Assembly (NCBI GenBank): GCA_025964575.1
Contig: JAOPYO010000035.1
Span: 1-64,000 of the forward strand
Direction: 5' to 3'
DNA from: Actinomycetes bacterium
GTDB lineage: Bacteria > Actinomycetota > Actinomycetes > Streptosporangiales > Streptosporangiaceae
Length of the DNA stretch: 64,000 nucleotides
The notes below the pieces were generated by a model. The model did not search any database. It saw only the letters and a program-made list of their open reading frames with translations, and was not told where the DNA came from. Made by a program: the position numbers and the translations under genes. Positions 16,857 through 25,248 of this stretch are shown here, piece by piece (positions within the stretch are counted from its first letter, which is position 1; each line of letters starts with the position of its first letter).

Positions 16857-17368
16857 GGCTCATCCCTCCGGCCGCGGCGCACCGTACGGCTCGCCAGGAA
16901 CCTCGCACCCACCACTCCCAGCCAGACCGCGGACAACCCGGCCACCAGGCTGCCGACCGCATAGCCGCCGGCCACCACCCACGCCCCACGGTCCAATAGC
17001 TCGCGGAGCTCCGCGGTATAGGTGGAGAAGGTCGTGAAGCCACCAAGGAAACCGATCCCCCAGAACGGCCGGACATACCGGCGCGGCGGCCACACCTCCA
17101 GGACGAACACCATGAGCGCGCCTAGAGCCAGGCAACCGGAGACATTGATGAAGAACGTGGCCCAAGGGAAACCGCCCGCGGAGGTGGGCACCGCCCGCCC
17201 GGCGAGATAGCGGCTCACGCTGCCGAACCCGCCACCTACCGCGATCGCCGTGAGCACTCGCCACTGCCGGTGCACCCGGTGCGCAGGACCGGTTCGGAAG
17301 ATATCGGGTGCGCGGTGCGGGGCCAGGCCGCCGCCCTGGCCGTCATCGACGCGATCGGGTGTCCGCAT
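16853..17368 (-). CDS. crcB: Fluoride channel subunit FluC/CrcB (first copy, extended N-terminus)
   Basis: A 171-aa membrane protein. The Fluc core begins near residue 40 ([15 protein letters not shown]) and includes [13 protein letters not shown] and [15 protein letters not shown]. About 38 extra hydrophilic residues precede it, richer in Arg/His than usual. The start is fixed by GGAG six bases before the ATG at 17368. Together with the second subunit it probably forms a heterodimeric channel, as in other two-gene actinobacterial systems. A probable fluoride riboswitch lies 19 bases upstream. Confidence 0.92.
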   Translation of the reverse strand: MRTPDRVDDGQGGGLAPHRAPDIFRTGPAHRVHRQWRVLTAIAVGGGFGSVSRYLAGRAVPTSAGGFPWATFFINVSGCLALGALMVFVLEVWPPRRYVRPFWGIGFLGGFTTFSTYTAELRELLDRGAWVVAGGYAVGSLVAGLSAVWLGVVGARFLASRTVRRGRRDEP

Positions 17369-17387
17369 GCCGGTCTCCTTCGAAGAA

Positions 17388-17439
17388 CCAGGGACCGTTG
17401 GCGGACCGCCGACCGCGGTTATCGGCGGGCCCCACCGCC
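17388..17439 (-). promoter_or_regulatory. Probable fluoride (crcB) riboswitch
   Basis: On the minus strand the sequence reads GGCGGTGGGGCCCGCCGATA then ACCGCGG, a variable hairpin, and GCCAACGGTCCCTGG. This follows the fluoride aptamer layout: GGnGAUGGnnnnCGCC, the AACCGC segment, then GCnnAUGGCUCCUg, with some departures (GGTG for GATG, AACGG for GATGG). Downstream, GGTC-CCT can pair with AGG-AGACC, which contains the crcB ribosome site, so translational control is likely. Position before a crcB-DUF190-crcB operon strongly supports the call. Confidence 0.72.
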
Positions 17440-17512
17440 GTCACCCCTCAACCCCGAGGATACCGAGACGGCCTTCCACGCGACGAACCACCTCGCGGCT
17501 AAGGTGGCAGAG

Positions 17513-18181
17513 GTGAACGCGCCGGAAACCTACGCCGAACCCATCGTCATCGATCGGACCGGCGGCCTGGGCGGGGAGCTGGTGCTGCGCCGCGCAGGCG
17601 AGCACTACGAGATCATCAGTAACGGCGTCTTCCTCATGGACACCCGCAACGGCGAGTCCGAGCGACTGCTGATCAACGCGGCGCTCGACCGGCTGCCAGA
17701 ATCCGCGCATGTGCTGATCGGCGGCCTCGGCGTCGGGTTCTCCCTGGCCGAGGCGGTCCGATCGCCCGGCGTCACGGTGACCGTCGTCGAGCTCGAACCC
17801 GCGGTCATCCGGTGGCACCGCACCCACCTGAGGTCCTGTTCCGCCGGCGCCCTGGACGACCCCCGCGTGCGCGTCGAGTGCGCCGACCTGCTCGTCTGGC
17901 TCCGTGGCACTCCGGAGACCTACGACGCCATCTGCCTGGACATCGACAACGGCCCGGACTGGACCGTCACCGACGGCAACACCGAGCTGTACGGCGCGGC
18001 CGGACTGGACCTCGTGGCAGGCCGCCTCGCACCCGGCGGCGTCCTCGCGGTCTGGAGCGCGAACGTCTCCCCGGCCTTCGAGACGAGGCTACGGACCCGG
18101 TTCCCCACGGTCGAGGTCCGCGCGGTCCCGGTCCCCCGCGGTGAACCCGATGTCGTCTACCTCGCCGCCACGAGTCTCTGA
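17513..18181 (+). CDS. Spermidine-synthase-like methyltransferase-fold protein
   Basis: A 222-aa protein with the spermidine/spermine synthase Rossmann core: SERLLINAALDRLPESAHVLIGGLGVGFSLAEAV, VTVVELEPAVIRWH and YDAICLDIDNGPDW, the acidic pair that contacts the substrate. The N-terminal tetramerisation part of full-length SpeE is missing, as in the many actinomycete short forms, so polyamine synthesis is not assured. The GTG at 17513 has AAGGTGG seven bases upstream; the longer ORF-track start would run through the riboswitch region. It diverges from the fluoride operon. Confidence 0.85.
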   Translation: MNAPETYAEPIVIDRTGGLGGELVLRRAGEHYEIISNGVFLMDTRNGESERLLINAALDRLPESAHVLIGGLGVGFSLAEAVRSPGVTVTVVELEPAVIRWHRTHLRSCSAGALDDPRVRVECADLLVWLRGTPETYDAICLDIDNGPDWTVTDGNTELYGAAGLDLVAGRLAPGGVLAVWSANVSPAFETRLRTRFPTVEVRAVPVPRGEPDVVYLAATSL

Positions 18182-18360
18182 TCGGCCTCCCGCCACCATC
18201 CCTTATGGAGCAGATGATCGACTGCGGGGAGATCCCGCCGGTGGGGCCCAGCCCGGGACCTGAGCCCCGGATCAGGTCACCCGAACCGGTCCGGCCACTG
18301 ACCACTCAGCGGACGAACACTGTCGCAAAGGTCACGTCAAAACCTCCGCTTCTTCGAGTC

Positions 18361-18387
18361 TGAACGGGTTCAACTTTCCCGTAGAGT
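18361..18387 (+). promoter_or_regulatory. menF promoter and inverted repeat
   Basis: TAGAGT (18382-18387) fits the -10 consensus and lies eight bases before GTG 18395. Immediately upstream TGAAC-GG-GTTCA (18361-18372) is an inverted repeat with perfect five-base arms where a repressor or activator could bind. The rest of the gap 18182-18360 shows no gene. Confidence 0.45.
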
Positions 18388-18394
18388 GACTTTC

Positions 18395-19630
18395 GTGAAC
18401 GTCGCGCTGGGTATCTCGGACCGCCTCATCGTCCGCACCGTACCCGTCGCCGAGCCCGCTGACCTGCTGACACGACTTCCCCATCCCTCCGCACTCGCCT
18501 GGGTGCGGAGGGGCGAGGGCATCGTCGGCTGGGGCGAAGCCGCACGGGTGATCATCCCCGGCGGCGAGGACCGCTTCGGCTGGGCCGATGCCTGGGTACG
18601 CGAGCTGTTCGGCACCGCACAGGTCGACGACCCCTTGCAAGTGCCGGGCTCGGGCCCGGTCGCGTTCGGCAGCTTCAGCTTCGATCCCAAGTCCAGCGAC
18701 TCGGTGCTCATCGTCCCCCGGTCGATCCTCGGCCTCCGCAACGGCCAGGCGTGGTACACCACGATCGGGGGCGGCGCCGATCCGCTCACCCTGCTCCGAC
18801 CACCTGTGGAGCCGACCCGGCTGCACTGGAGCGACGGCACCTTGACGGCCCCCGGCTGGGAGCGAGCCGTCGCCGCCGCCGTGGAGCGGATCCGCGAGGG
18901 CCGCCTCGGCAAGGTCGTCCTCGCCCGCGATCTGCGCGCCCTGGCCGCCGAGCCGATCGACGCCCGGGTGCTGCTGCGCAGACTCGCCGAGAGCTACCCC
19001 GACTGCTACACCTTCGCCTGCGCGGGGCTGGTCGGCGCCACCCCCGAACTACTCATCCGCCGCACGGGCGAGCAGATCGACTCGCTCGTCCTCGCCGGGA
19101 CGAGCGCACGCGGCACCAGCGCGGCCGACGACCGAACCCGAGGTGAGCAGCTGCTCACCTCGGCCAAGGACCGCGAGGAACACGGCTACGCCGCCGAGAT
19201 GGTCCGGGACGCCCTCGCCCCGCTGTGCGCCGAACTCACCGTGCCCGCGGAGCCAGAACTGCTCACCCTGCCCAACGTCATGCACCTGGCCTCTCCGGTG
19301 CACGGGCGGCTCGACCAGGAACGTTCCGTCCTCGACGTCGTCGCCGCCCTGCACCCCACGCCCGCCGTCTGCGGCACCCCGACCGATGTGGCCATGGATC
19401 TGATCCGTGAGCTCGAGGTCATGGACCGCGGCCGCTATGCGGGCCCCGTCGGCTGGATCGACGGACGCGGCGACGGCGAATGGGGCATCGCGCTGCGCTG
19501 TGCCGAGATCGACGGCCCGCGTGCCCGCCTCTTCGCCGGTTGCGGCATCGTCGGCGACTCCGACCCTGAGGCCGAGCTGGCCGAGGCGCAGAACAAGTTC
19601 CGCGTCATGCAATACGCCCTGGAAGGCTGA
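18395..19630 (+). CDS. menF: Isochorismate synthase
   Basis: A 411-aa chorismate-utilising enzyme converting chorismate to isochorismate, the entry step of classical menaquinone synthesis. The catalytic half carries LGKVVLARDLRA, CAGLVGATPELLIRR, DSLVLAGTSARGTSAADD, LHPTPAVCGTPTD and LFAGCGIVGDSDPEAELAE, all hallmark MenF/EntC segments. It acts in the cytosol with Mg2+. GTG 18395 fits the -10 box as a leaderless start; the ORF track uses GTG 18386. The other men genes lie 3-8 kb downstream, not in an operon with it. Confidence 0.93.
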   Translation: MNVALGISDRLIVRTVPVAEPADLLTRLPHPSALAWVRRGEGIVGWGEAARVIIPGGEDRFGWADAWVRELFGTAQVDDPLQVPGSGPVAFGSFSFDPKSSDSVLIVPRSILGLRNGQAWYTTIGGGADPLTLLRPPVEPTRLHWSDGTLTAPGWERAVAAAVERIREGRLGKVVLARDLRALAAEPIDARVLLRRLAESYPDCYTFACAGLVGATPELLIRRTGEQIDSLVLAGTSARGTSAADDRTRGEQLLTSAKDREEHGYAAEMVRDALAPLCAELTVPAEPELLTLPNVMHLASPVHGRLDQERSVLDVVAALHPTPAVCGTPTDVAMDLIRELEVMDRGRYAGPVGWIDGRGDGEWGIALRCAEIDGPRARLFAGCGIVGDSDPEAELAEAQNKFRVMQYALEG

Positions 19631-19698
19631 TCTGGCCGATCGACCGCCGTGATCTGGCATTTTGTTCACCCCTCGCACGGGCCTGCGACACTTGAGGC

Positions 19699-20673
19699 AT
19701 GCGTGCGAGCCGGTTGCTGTCCCTTCTCCTGCTGCTGCAGACCCGCGGGCGGATGACCGCCCAGCAGCTCGCCAACGAGCTCGAGGTCTCGGTGCGCACC
19801 ATCTACCGGGACGTGGAATCACTCGGCTCGGCGGGCGTGCCCGTCTACGCAGACCGCGGTCCGGACGGCGGATACCAGCTGCTCGACGGCTACCGCACCC
19901 GGCTGACCGGGCTCACCACCGACGAGGCCGACTCCCTCTTCCTCACCGGCATGCCCGGCCCGGCCGCCGCCCTCGGTCTCGGCGCGGAGCTGGCCGCCAC
20001 CGAGCTCAAGCTCCTGGCCGCACTCCCTCCCGAACTCCGCTCCCGCGCCGGTCGGATCCGCGAACGCTTCCATCTGGACGCGCCCACCTGGTTCCGCGAA
20101 CCCGAGCAGGTCCCCCATCTCACCGCCGTCGCCGACGCGGTCTGGAACCAGCGCCGCATCGAAGTCCGGTACCACCGCTGGTCGCAGCCCCAGCGGGTGA
20201 CGCGGATCCTGGATCCCCTCGGCCTGGTCATCAAGGCCGGCCACTGGTACCACATCGCACGGTCACAGGAGGCCATCCGCACCTACCGGGTCGTGCGGAT
20301 CCTGGAGGTGAAATCACTCACCGACCAGTTCGTACGGCCCGCAGGGTTCGATCTGGCGGCCTTCTGGACGGACTGGGCGGAGCATTTCGAAGCCGACATG
20401 TACCGGGACGAGGCAGTCGTGCGGCTCTCCCCCGAGGGACTGCGCCGGACCGACTACCTCCTGCCCGTGGCCATGGCACGGGCCGCCCACGACACCGCCG
20501 GGCCGGCCGACGAGGACGGCTGGGTGCAGGCCACCATCCCCATTGAGTCGATCAGGCACGGCCACGGGGATTTTCTCAAGCTCGGCGCCGACGTCGAGAT
20601 CGTGAAGCCGCTCGAGCTGCGCGAGGCCATCGCCCAGACCGCACGCGACCTGACCAAGATCTACGACGGCTGA
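19699..20673 (+). CDS. WYL-domain transcriptional regulator
   Basis: A 324-aa DeoR/YafY-type regulator. Residues 1-60 hold an HTH_11 domain (MTAQQLANELEVSVRTIYRDVESL), residues 140-215 the WYL domain (RRIEVRYHRWSQPQRVTRILDPLGLVIKAGHWYHIA), and the C-terminus a WCX extension (ETxPI-like QATIPIESIRHGHGDFLKLG). It is full length. It follows menF by 68 bases in the same direction but has its own start region. Its target may be itself or the neighbours; the sequence gives no ligand. Confidence 0.92.
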   Translation: MRASRLLSLLLLLQTRGRMTAQQLANELEVSVRTIYRDVESLGSAGVPVYADRGPDGGYQLLDGYRTRLTGLTTDEADSLFLTGMPGPAAALGLGAELAATELKLLAALPPELRSRAGRIRERFHLDAPTWFREPEQVPHLTAVADAVWNQRRIEVRYHRWSQPQRVTRILDPLGLVIKAGHWYHIARSQEAIRTYRVVRILEVKSLTDQFVRPAGFDLAAFWTDWAEHFEADMYRDEAVVRLSPEGLRRTDYLLPVAMARAAHDTAGPADEDGWVQATIPIESIRHGHGDFLKLGADVEIVKPLELREAIAQTARDLTKIYDG

Positions 20674-20752
20674 CGCCCCGGCGTTCATGCCAGGAAGTTC
20701 ACCGGCAGGTGACACTTCGGGGAACTCCGGCACCAGACACGCCGCTCGCGAG

Positions 20753-20780
20753 TGAACCTCGCAAACCGTCCAGATAGGCT
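20753..20780 (+). promoter_or_regulatory. Leaderless promoter of the phosphatase gene
   Basis: TGAACC (20753-20758), 16 bases, then TAGGCT (20775-20780), which ends seven bases before ATG 20788, so transcription should begin at or one base before the start codon. Confidence 0.5.
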
Positions 20781-20787
20781 CGCGGTA

Positions 20788-21597
20788 ATGGACACGCAGA
20801 CACGATGGATCGAACTGGACGGCGCGGTCAATGTTCGCGACCTCGGCGGACTGGCCACGACAGACGGGGGAACGACGCGCTTCGGGCGGGTGCTGCGTTC
20901 GGACAACCTGCAGGATCTGACGCCTGAGGACGTACGACGGCTGATCGATGATCTCGCACTCCGCGACGTCATCGATCTGCGCAGCGGACCAGAGGTGAGC
21001 CTGGAGGGCCCAGGCCCCCTGACCCGTGCGCCAGGGGTGAGCATTCACCATCTCTCACTCTTCGCCGAGGGCGGCGAGTACACCGATGTCGAGGCCGACA
21101 TCCCGCCGGAGGAGGTCGACGTCGACAAAGTCCTGCCATGGCAGGACCGGCCGGGCGAAGGCCCCGAGGCCGATCGCTCGGTCGGCCACTACCTCGGGTA
21201 CCTCCATGAACGGCCCGACTCCATCGTCAACGCCCTGCGGGTCATGGCCACGAGCGAGGGCTCGGCCCTGGTGCACTGCGCGGCAGGCAAGGACCGTACC
21301 GGCGTGGTCTGCGCACTCGCTCTCGAAACTGTCGGTGTGATCCGCGAGGAGGTCGTCGCGGACTACGCCCGTACAGGCGAGCGGCTCGAGGGAATTCTGC
21401 GGCGGCTACGCGGAAGCGAGACCTACGCGGCCGACCTCGATTCCCGGCCGGCCGACAGCCACCTGCCACACGCGTACATCATGGACAAGTTCCTCGCCTC
21501 CCTGGACGAGAGCCATGGCGGAACCCTCGGCTGGCTCACCTCACACGGCTGGACCGACGCCGATACCCGTGCCTTGCGGGCCCGTCTCGTCGATTGA
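20788..21597 (+). CDS. Tyrosine-protein phosphatase (PtpB/Y_phosphatase3 type)
   Basis: A 269-aa protein of the atypical dual-specificity/lipid phosphatase family that includes mycobacterial PtpB. It opens with the family motif GAVNVRDLGGLATTDG and LRSDNLQDL. The P-loop is VHCAAGKDRTG, with catalytic Cys and Arg intact (HCX5R) and the AGKDRTG lysine/aspartate typical of lipid-active members. No signal peptide is present, so it is cytosolic unless exported by another route. ATG 20788 is chosen over the earlier in-frame GTG because of the leaderless promoter. Confidence 0.9.
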   Translation: MDTQTRWIELDGAVNVRDLGGLATTDGGTTRFGRVLRSDNLQDLTPEDVRRLIDDLALRDVIDLRSGPEVSLEGPGPLTRAPGVSIHHLSLFAEGGEYTDVEADIPPEEVDVDKVLPWQDRPGEGPEADRSVGHYLGYLHERPDSIVNALRVMATSEGSALVHCAAGKDRTGVVCALALETVGVIREEVVADYARTGERLEGILRRLRGSETYAADLDSRPADSHLPHAYIMDKFLASLDESHGGTLGWLTSHGWTDADTRALRARLVD

Positions 21598-21621
21598 ATT
21601 CAGGCACGGGGTGTAATGGCT

Positions 21622-21660
21622 GCTGGGCCGGACTCCACCACGCTCCGACCCAGCGCCTTT
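21622..21660 (+). terminator. Hairpin after the phosphatase gene
   Basis: GCTGGG-C-CGG (21622-21631) pairs with CCG-A-CCCAGC (21645-21654), followed by GCCTTT. It sits 25 bases past the stop between convergent genes. Confidence 0.55.
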
Positions 21661-21676
21661 ACATTGTAATTTGAAA
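21658..21676. promoter_or_regulatory. TTTACATTGTAA motif copy 2
   Basis: TTTACATTGTAATTTGAA matches the islands at 14317 and 29913. Here it lies between two convergent genes, so it cannot be a normal promoter element for either. Confidence 0.4.
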
Positions 21677-21745
21677 GTTGAACTTCTCCGAGCATGACGT
21701 CAGGGCTGAGTGGTCGGCGGCAGGCGGCCCGGGCGGCATCCGGCT

Positions 21746-22477
21746 TTAGCCCGGGGGCCGCCGGCCGCCCGTAGGCGCTCCGCCGCCCTCCCTGCCCCAG
21801 GTCATCTGCGCACCGACGTGACCGGTCCGGATGACCCAGATCAGTGACAGGACCGCGAGCACCACCACGACGACGGTCAGCGCGATGCCGACCGGCCTGC
21901 TGGTCAGCACTCCACCCCGACCACCGGTGTGGATGCCATAACGGTCGACGATGACCAGCACGATCAGCGCCAAGGCGAACAGGATGACCAGCAGCCGGAG
22001 CATTGCGCCGAGATCCGCGTGCTGAGCCAGTTGCCTTCCCTCACCGCCGTTCCCGCCGGGGCGGGCGGCCGCCGCTCCCGTCCCCTGCTGCTGGGGCACG
22101 CCGGCGGGCCCTCCGGTCCGGGAACTCCGCTGCGCACGGAGCGCCTCCCCCGCGCCGGCGGCGAGGATCGTGCCCACCATGGTCACGACGGCCGACACGA
22201 CCGCCGCCAATCCGTACCGCAGCCGCCACGAAGGCCGCACCGCGAGCACGACGACGGCCACGGCCAGCAGCGGCACCAGCACGACCGGCACATGCACCAG
22301 CAGCGGGTGCGCCGGCAGCCCGAACGCCTTGGACGGCTCCAACGGCAGCAATATCGCGGCGAGCAGTACCGCCACCGGGAGCAGCAGCACGGCGGGGTCC
22401 AGCAGGAAGGAGCGCCGCAGGGGCGCCGGGCCCGGCGCGGCGGCATCGACGGTCGCCGGAGCGGTGATGTCACTCAT
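21746..22477 (-). CDS. DUF2231-type membrane protein
   Basis: A 243-aa integral membrane protein. The DUF2231 mark GLPAHPLLVHVPVVLVPLLAV is seen near residue 55, with six or so helices overall and a Gly/Gln/Arg-rich cytoplasmic or periplasmic loop between helices 4 and 5 (near residues 118-148). The C-terminal IWVIRTGHVGAQMTWG contains a His-Met pair also conserved in the family and possibly metal- or haem-related. Function unknown. It lies 74 bases upstream of menD's stop on the same strand but has no obvious link to menaquinone synthesis. Confidence 0.82.
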   Translation of the reverse strand: MSDITAPATVDAAAPGPAPLRRSFLLDPAVLLLPVAVLLAAILLPLEPSKAFGLPAHPLLVHVPVVLVPLLAVAVVVLAVRPSWRLRYGLAAVVSAVVTMVGTILAAGAGEALRAQRSSRTGGPAGVPQQQGTGAAAARPGGNGGEGRQLAQHADLGAMLRLLVILFALALIVLVIVDRYGIHTGGRGGVLTSRPVGIALTVVVVVLAVLSLIWVIRTGHVGAQMTWGREGGGAPTGGRRPPG

Positions 22478-22551
22478 GAGCCGCGAACCTACGGCCGGTG
22501 CCCTAAGAAAACCTCTAAGGAAGATGAGAGTTCGCTGAGAGCCCGGCCGGC

Positions 22552-24225
22552 CTACTCGGCGAGGACCGTCCGCACCGCATTGTGCGCCGCCTGCCGCATC
22601 CGCCCGTGCAGCGCCGCGTTGGCCTCCCGGTCGGTGCGGGCCTCGATGATCCGCAAGCCCTCCCCCGCCACCGCCTTCGACAGGTTCGACGCCGACTCCA
22701 GCCGGGTGTACGGCAGGCCGTGCGCCGCCGCCAGGTAGGACAGATCAACCCGGTGCGGAGTGCCGAACACCCGCTCGAACGGATCGTCCTTCAGGGACGC
22801 CTGGGGCAGCAGCGAGAAGATCCCACCGCCCTCGTTGTTCACCACCACGATCGCCAGATCGGGCCGATGGTCACGGAGGCCGAGGACCAGCCCGTTCTGG
22901 TCGTGGAGGAACGCCAGGTCGCCCAGCAGGGCGTAGGACCGTCCATTGTGCGCCAGCGCCGCGCCCATCGCCGAGGAGACGAGGCCGTCGATCCCGCTGG
23001 CACCCCGGTTGGCCATGATCCGGATGCCCCGCCGCGGCCGCATCACCTGGTCGAGGTCACGGATCGGCATGCTCGCCGCGGTGAACAGCAGCGAACCGCC
23101 AGGCAGCCCGGCCACCAGGTCGCGGGCCAGCCGCGGCTCGGTCACCTCGTCGGTGGAATCGAGGACCTCGTCGACGGCGGCGCGCGCGGCCAGATCCGCG
23201 GTCCGCCAGGTCCGGAGCCAGGCGCCGTCACCCGAGACCACCGGGATCTCGGCCTCCTGCGCCACCTGGGTGGCCGACCGCACCGGATCCGGCCAGCGGG
23301 TCAGCGTCGGCGACACCACGATGTGCTCCTCCGCGTGACGCAGCAGCGACAGCAGCGGACGCGACAGCCCCGGCTTACCCAGGGTCACCACGACCTCCGG
23401 CCGGGTCCGCTCCACAAACTCCGGCACACCGAGCAGGAAGTGATGCGAGGACAGTGCATGATCGCCGTAACGTGCGTTGCCGTTGGGCTCGGAGAGCACC
23501 GGCCAGCCCGCCATCGACGCCGCGGCCACATAACGCTTGACGTTGGCGGCGCCATCGCCGACCACCAGCACCCCACGCCGGGTCGGCGGGACGTGCAGGA
23601 CCGAGCCGGGCGTCGCGGCCCGGACCTTGGTCCACGCGCCGGTGGCATCGCCGTCGAGAGCCTCGCACCAGGTCTCGTCGCCGTCCGGGATGAGCGGCTC
23701 ACGGAAGGCCACATTGAGGTGAACGGGCCCCGGATCGGGCTCGCGGGAGACGGCCCAGGCCCGGCTGATCATCGACCGCCAGTAGGCGACCATGCCCGGC
23801 CGATCTTCGGGAACCCCGACCTCGCAGGTCCAGCGCACCGCCGAGCCGTACAACTTGACCTGGTCGATCGTCTGGTTGGCGCCGGTGTCGCGCAGTTCGG
23901 GCGGCCGGTCGGCGGTCAGCACGATCAACGGTACGGCGGACTCGTGCGCCTCGATCACGGCGGGATGGAAGTTGGCGGCCGCGGTGCCCGACGTACAGAC
24001 CAGCGCGACGGGACGGGCGGAGCGCTTGGCCAGGCCGAGCGCGAGGAACGAGGCGGAACGTTCGTCGATGCGGACATGCAGCCGCAGGCGTTCGTCCTCG
24101 GCGGCGGCGTGCAGCGCCAGCGCCAGCGGCGCCGACCGGGAGCCGGGGGCGAGCACCGCGTCGGTCATGCCGCAGCGCAGCAGTTCGTCGACGAGAACGG
24201 TCGCGAGGGCGGTCGCCGGGTTCAC
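22552..24225 (-). CDS. menD: SEPHCHC synthase (MenD)
   Basis: A 557-aa thiamine-diphosphate enzyme that joins 2-oxoglutarate to isochorismate, giving SEPHCHC in menaquinone synthesis. Diagnostic segments are VLAPGSRSAPLALAL, HVRIDERSASFLALGLAK, VCTSGTAAANFHPAV, and in the ThDP-binding domain IMANRGASGIDG, GDLAFLHDQNGL and VNNEGGGIFSLLPQA. The GTG at 24225, giving VNPATALA, matches the usual MenD start and has GGAG seven bases before it; the ORF track begins five codons earlier. It is the third gene of a menB-menC-menD run on the minus strand. Confidence 0.95.
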   Translation of the reverse strand: MNPATALATVLVDELLRCGMTDAVLAPGSRSAPLALALHAAAEDERLRLHVRIDERSASFLALGLAKRSARPVALVCTSGTAAANFHPAVIEAHESAVPLIVLTADRPPELRDTGANQTIDQVKLYGSAVRWTCEVGVPEDRPGMVAYWRSMISRAWAVSREPDPGPVHLNVAFREPLIPDGDETWCEALDGDATGAWTKVRAATPGSVLHVPPTRRGVLVVGDGAANVKRYVAAASMAGWPVLSEPNGNARYGDHALSSHHFLLGVPEFVERTRPEVVVTLGKPGLSRPLLSLLRHAEEHIVVSPTLTRWPDPVRSATQVAQEAEIPVVSGDGAWLRTWRTADLAARAAVDEVLDSTDEVTEPRLARDLVAGLPGGSLLFTAASMPIRDLDQVMRPRRGIRIMANRGASGIDGLVSSAMGAALAHNGRSYALLGDLAFLHDQNGLVLGLRDHRPDLAIVVVNNEGGGIFSLLPQASLKDDPFERVFGTPHRVDLSYLAAAHGLPYTRLESASNLSKAVAGEGLRIIEARTDREANAALHGRMRQAAHNAVRTVLAE

Positions 24226-24265
24226 CGGCCTGCTCCGCATCGCGGCCGGGGGGCCGCCTGGGAGT

Positions 24266-25216
24266 TCAACTAATGACTCCGATCACCGGTTGGGCGTCCA
24301 TGATGGCCTGCGCGTCGGCGACCCTGCGCCGCCATTCGTGGCCGTCGATCTCGTACCGGGTGAGCGCCGCCTCATCCACTTCTGGACGTCGTACCGGAAT
24401 CTCACCGGCCTCGGCCAGCAGGGGGTCCCGGACGACATCGCCCTCGAGCAGGGACAGGGTGGCCAGCCCGCAGGCGTAGGGCAGCGCTGGGAGTGCGGCT
24501 GCAAGCGCCAGCCCGGCGGCCAGCCCGATCGAGGTCTCGACCGCACTGGACACCACGACCGGCAGTCCGCAGGCCTCGGCGATCCGCAGCGCGTTGCGCA
24601 CCCCGCCGAGGGGTTGCACCTTGAGGACGGCGATGTCGGCGGCCTCGGCGGCACGGACCTTCATCGGGTCCTCGGCCCGGCGGATCGACTCGTCGGCGGC
24701 GATCGGGACATCCACCCGGCGGCGGACCTCGGCGAGCTCCTCGAGGGTCGCGCAGGGTTGCTCGACGTACTCCAGGTCGAACCGGTCCAGCGTCTTGATC
24801 ATGCGCTCGGCATGGTCGACCTCCCAGGCGCCGTTGGCGTCGATCCGGACCCTGCCGCCCGGCCCGAGGGCGTCGCGTACGGCCTCGACCCGGGTGAGGT
24901 CGTCGGCGTCGGTCTGGCCACGCTCGGCGACCTTCACCTTGGCCGTGCGGCACCCGGACGCCTTCGTGATCGCGTAGGCCTGCTCCGGGCCGATCGCGGG
25001 CACGATCGCGTTCACCGGGATACGGTCCCGCAGCGGCGCCGGCCAGCCGTCGTAGGCCGCCTCCCGGGCCGCCGCCAACCAGCGGGCGCACTCCTTGGGT
25101 GCGTACTCGGCGAACGGGGAGAACTCCCCCCATCCGGCAGGGCCATGGATGAGCATGCCCTCCCGCTGGGTGATGCCGCGGAAGCGCGTACGCATCGGAA
25201 TGGAAAAGACCCGCAT
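24266..25216 (-). CDS. menC: o-Succinylbenzoate synthase (MenC)
   Basis: A 316-aa enolase-superfamily enzyme that dehydrates SHCHC to o-succinylbenzoate. The catalytic lysine lies in TAKVKVAE, the three metal ligands in RIDANGAWEVD, LEYVEQPC and PIAADESIR, and the second lysine in VLKVQPLGG. ATG 25216 has AGGGG upstream; a GTG two codons earlier is an alternative. It lies 32 bases after menB and 40 before menD on the same strand, so it is one transcript with both. Confidence 0.95.
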   Translation of the reverse strand: MRVFSIPMRTRFRGITQREGMLIHGPAGWGEFSPFAEYAPKECARWLAAAREAAYDGWPAPLRDRIPVNAIVPAIGPEQAYAITKASGCRTAKVKVAERGQTDADDLTRVEAVRDALGPGGRVRIDANGAWEVDHAERMIKTLDRFDLEYVEQPCATLEELAEVRRRVDVPIAADESIRRAEDPMKVRAAEAADIAVLKVQPLGGVRNALRIAEACGLPVVVSSAVETSIGLAAGLALAAALPALPYACGLATLSLLEGDVVRDPLLAEAGEIPVRRPEVDEAALTRYEIDGHEWRRRVADAQAIMDAQPVIGVIS

Positions 25217-25248
25217 CAACACCCCTGCCGTTGCCGTCCAGCTCTCAC

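Noticed and set aside
18361-18372. TGAACGGGTTCA before menF as an SOS box
   Set aside because: The gap between arms is two bases, not four; not a LexA site.
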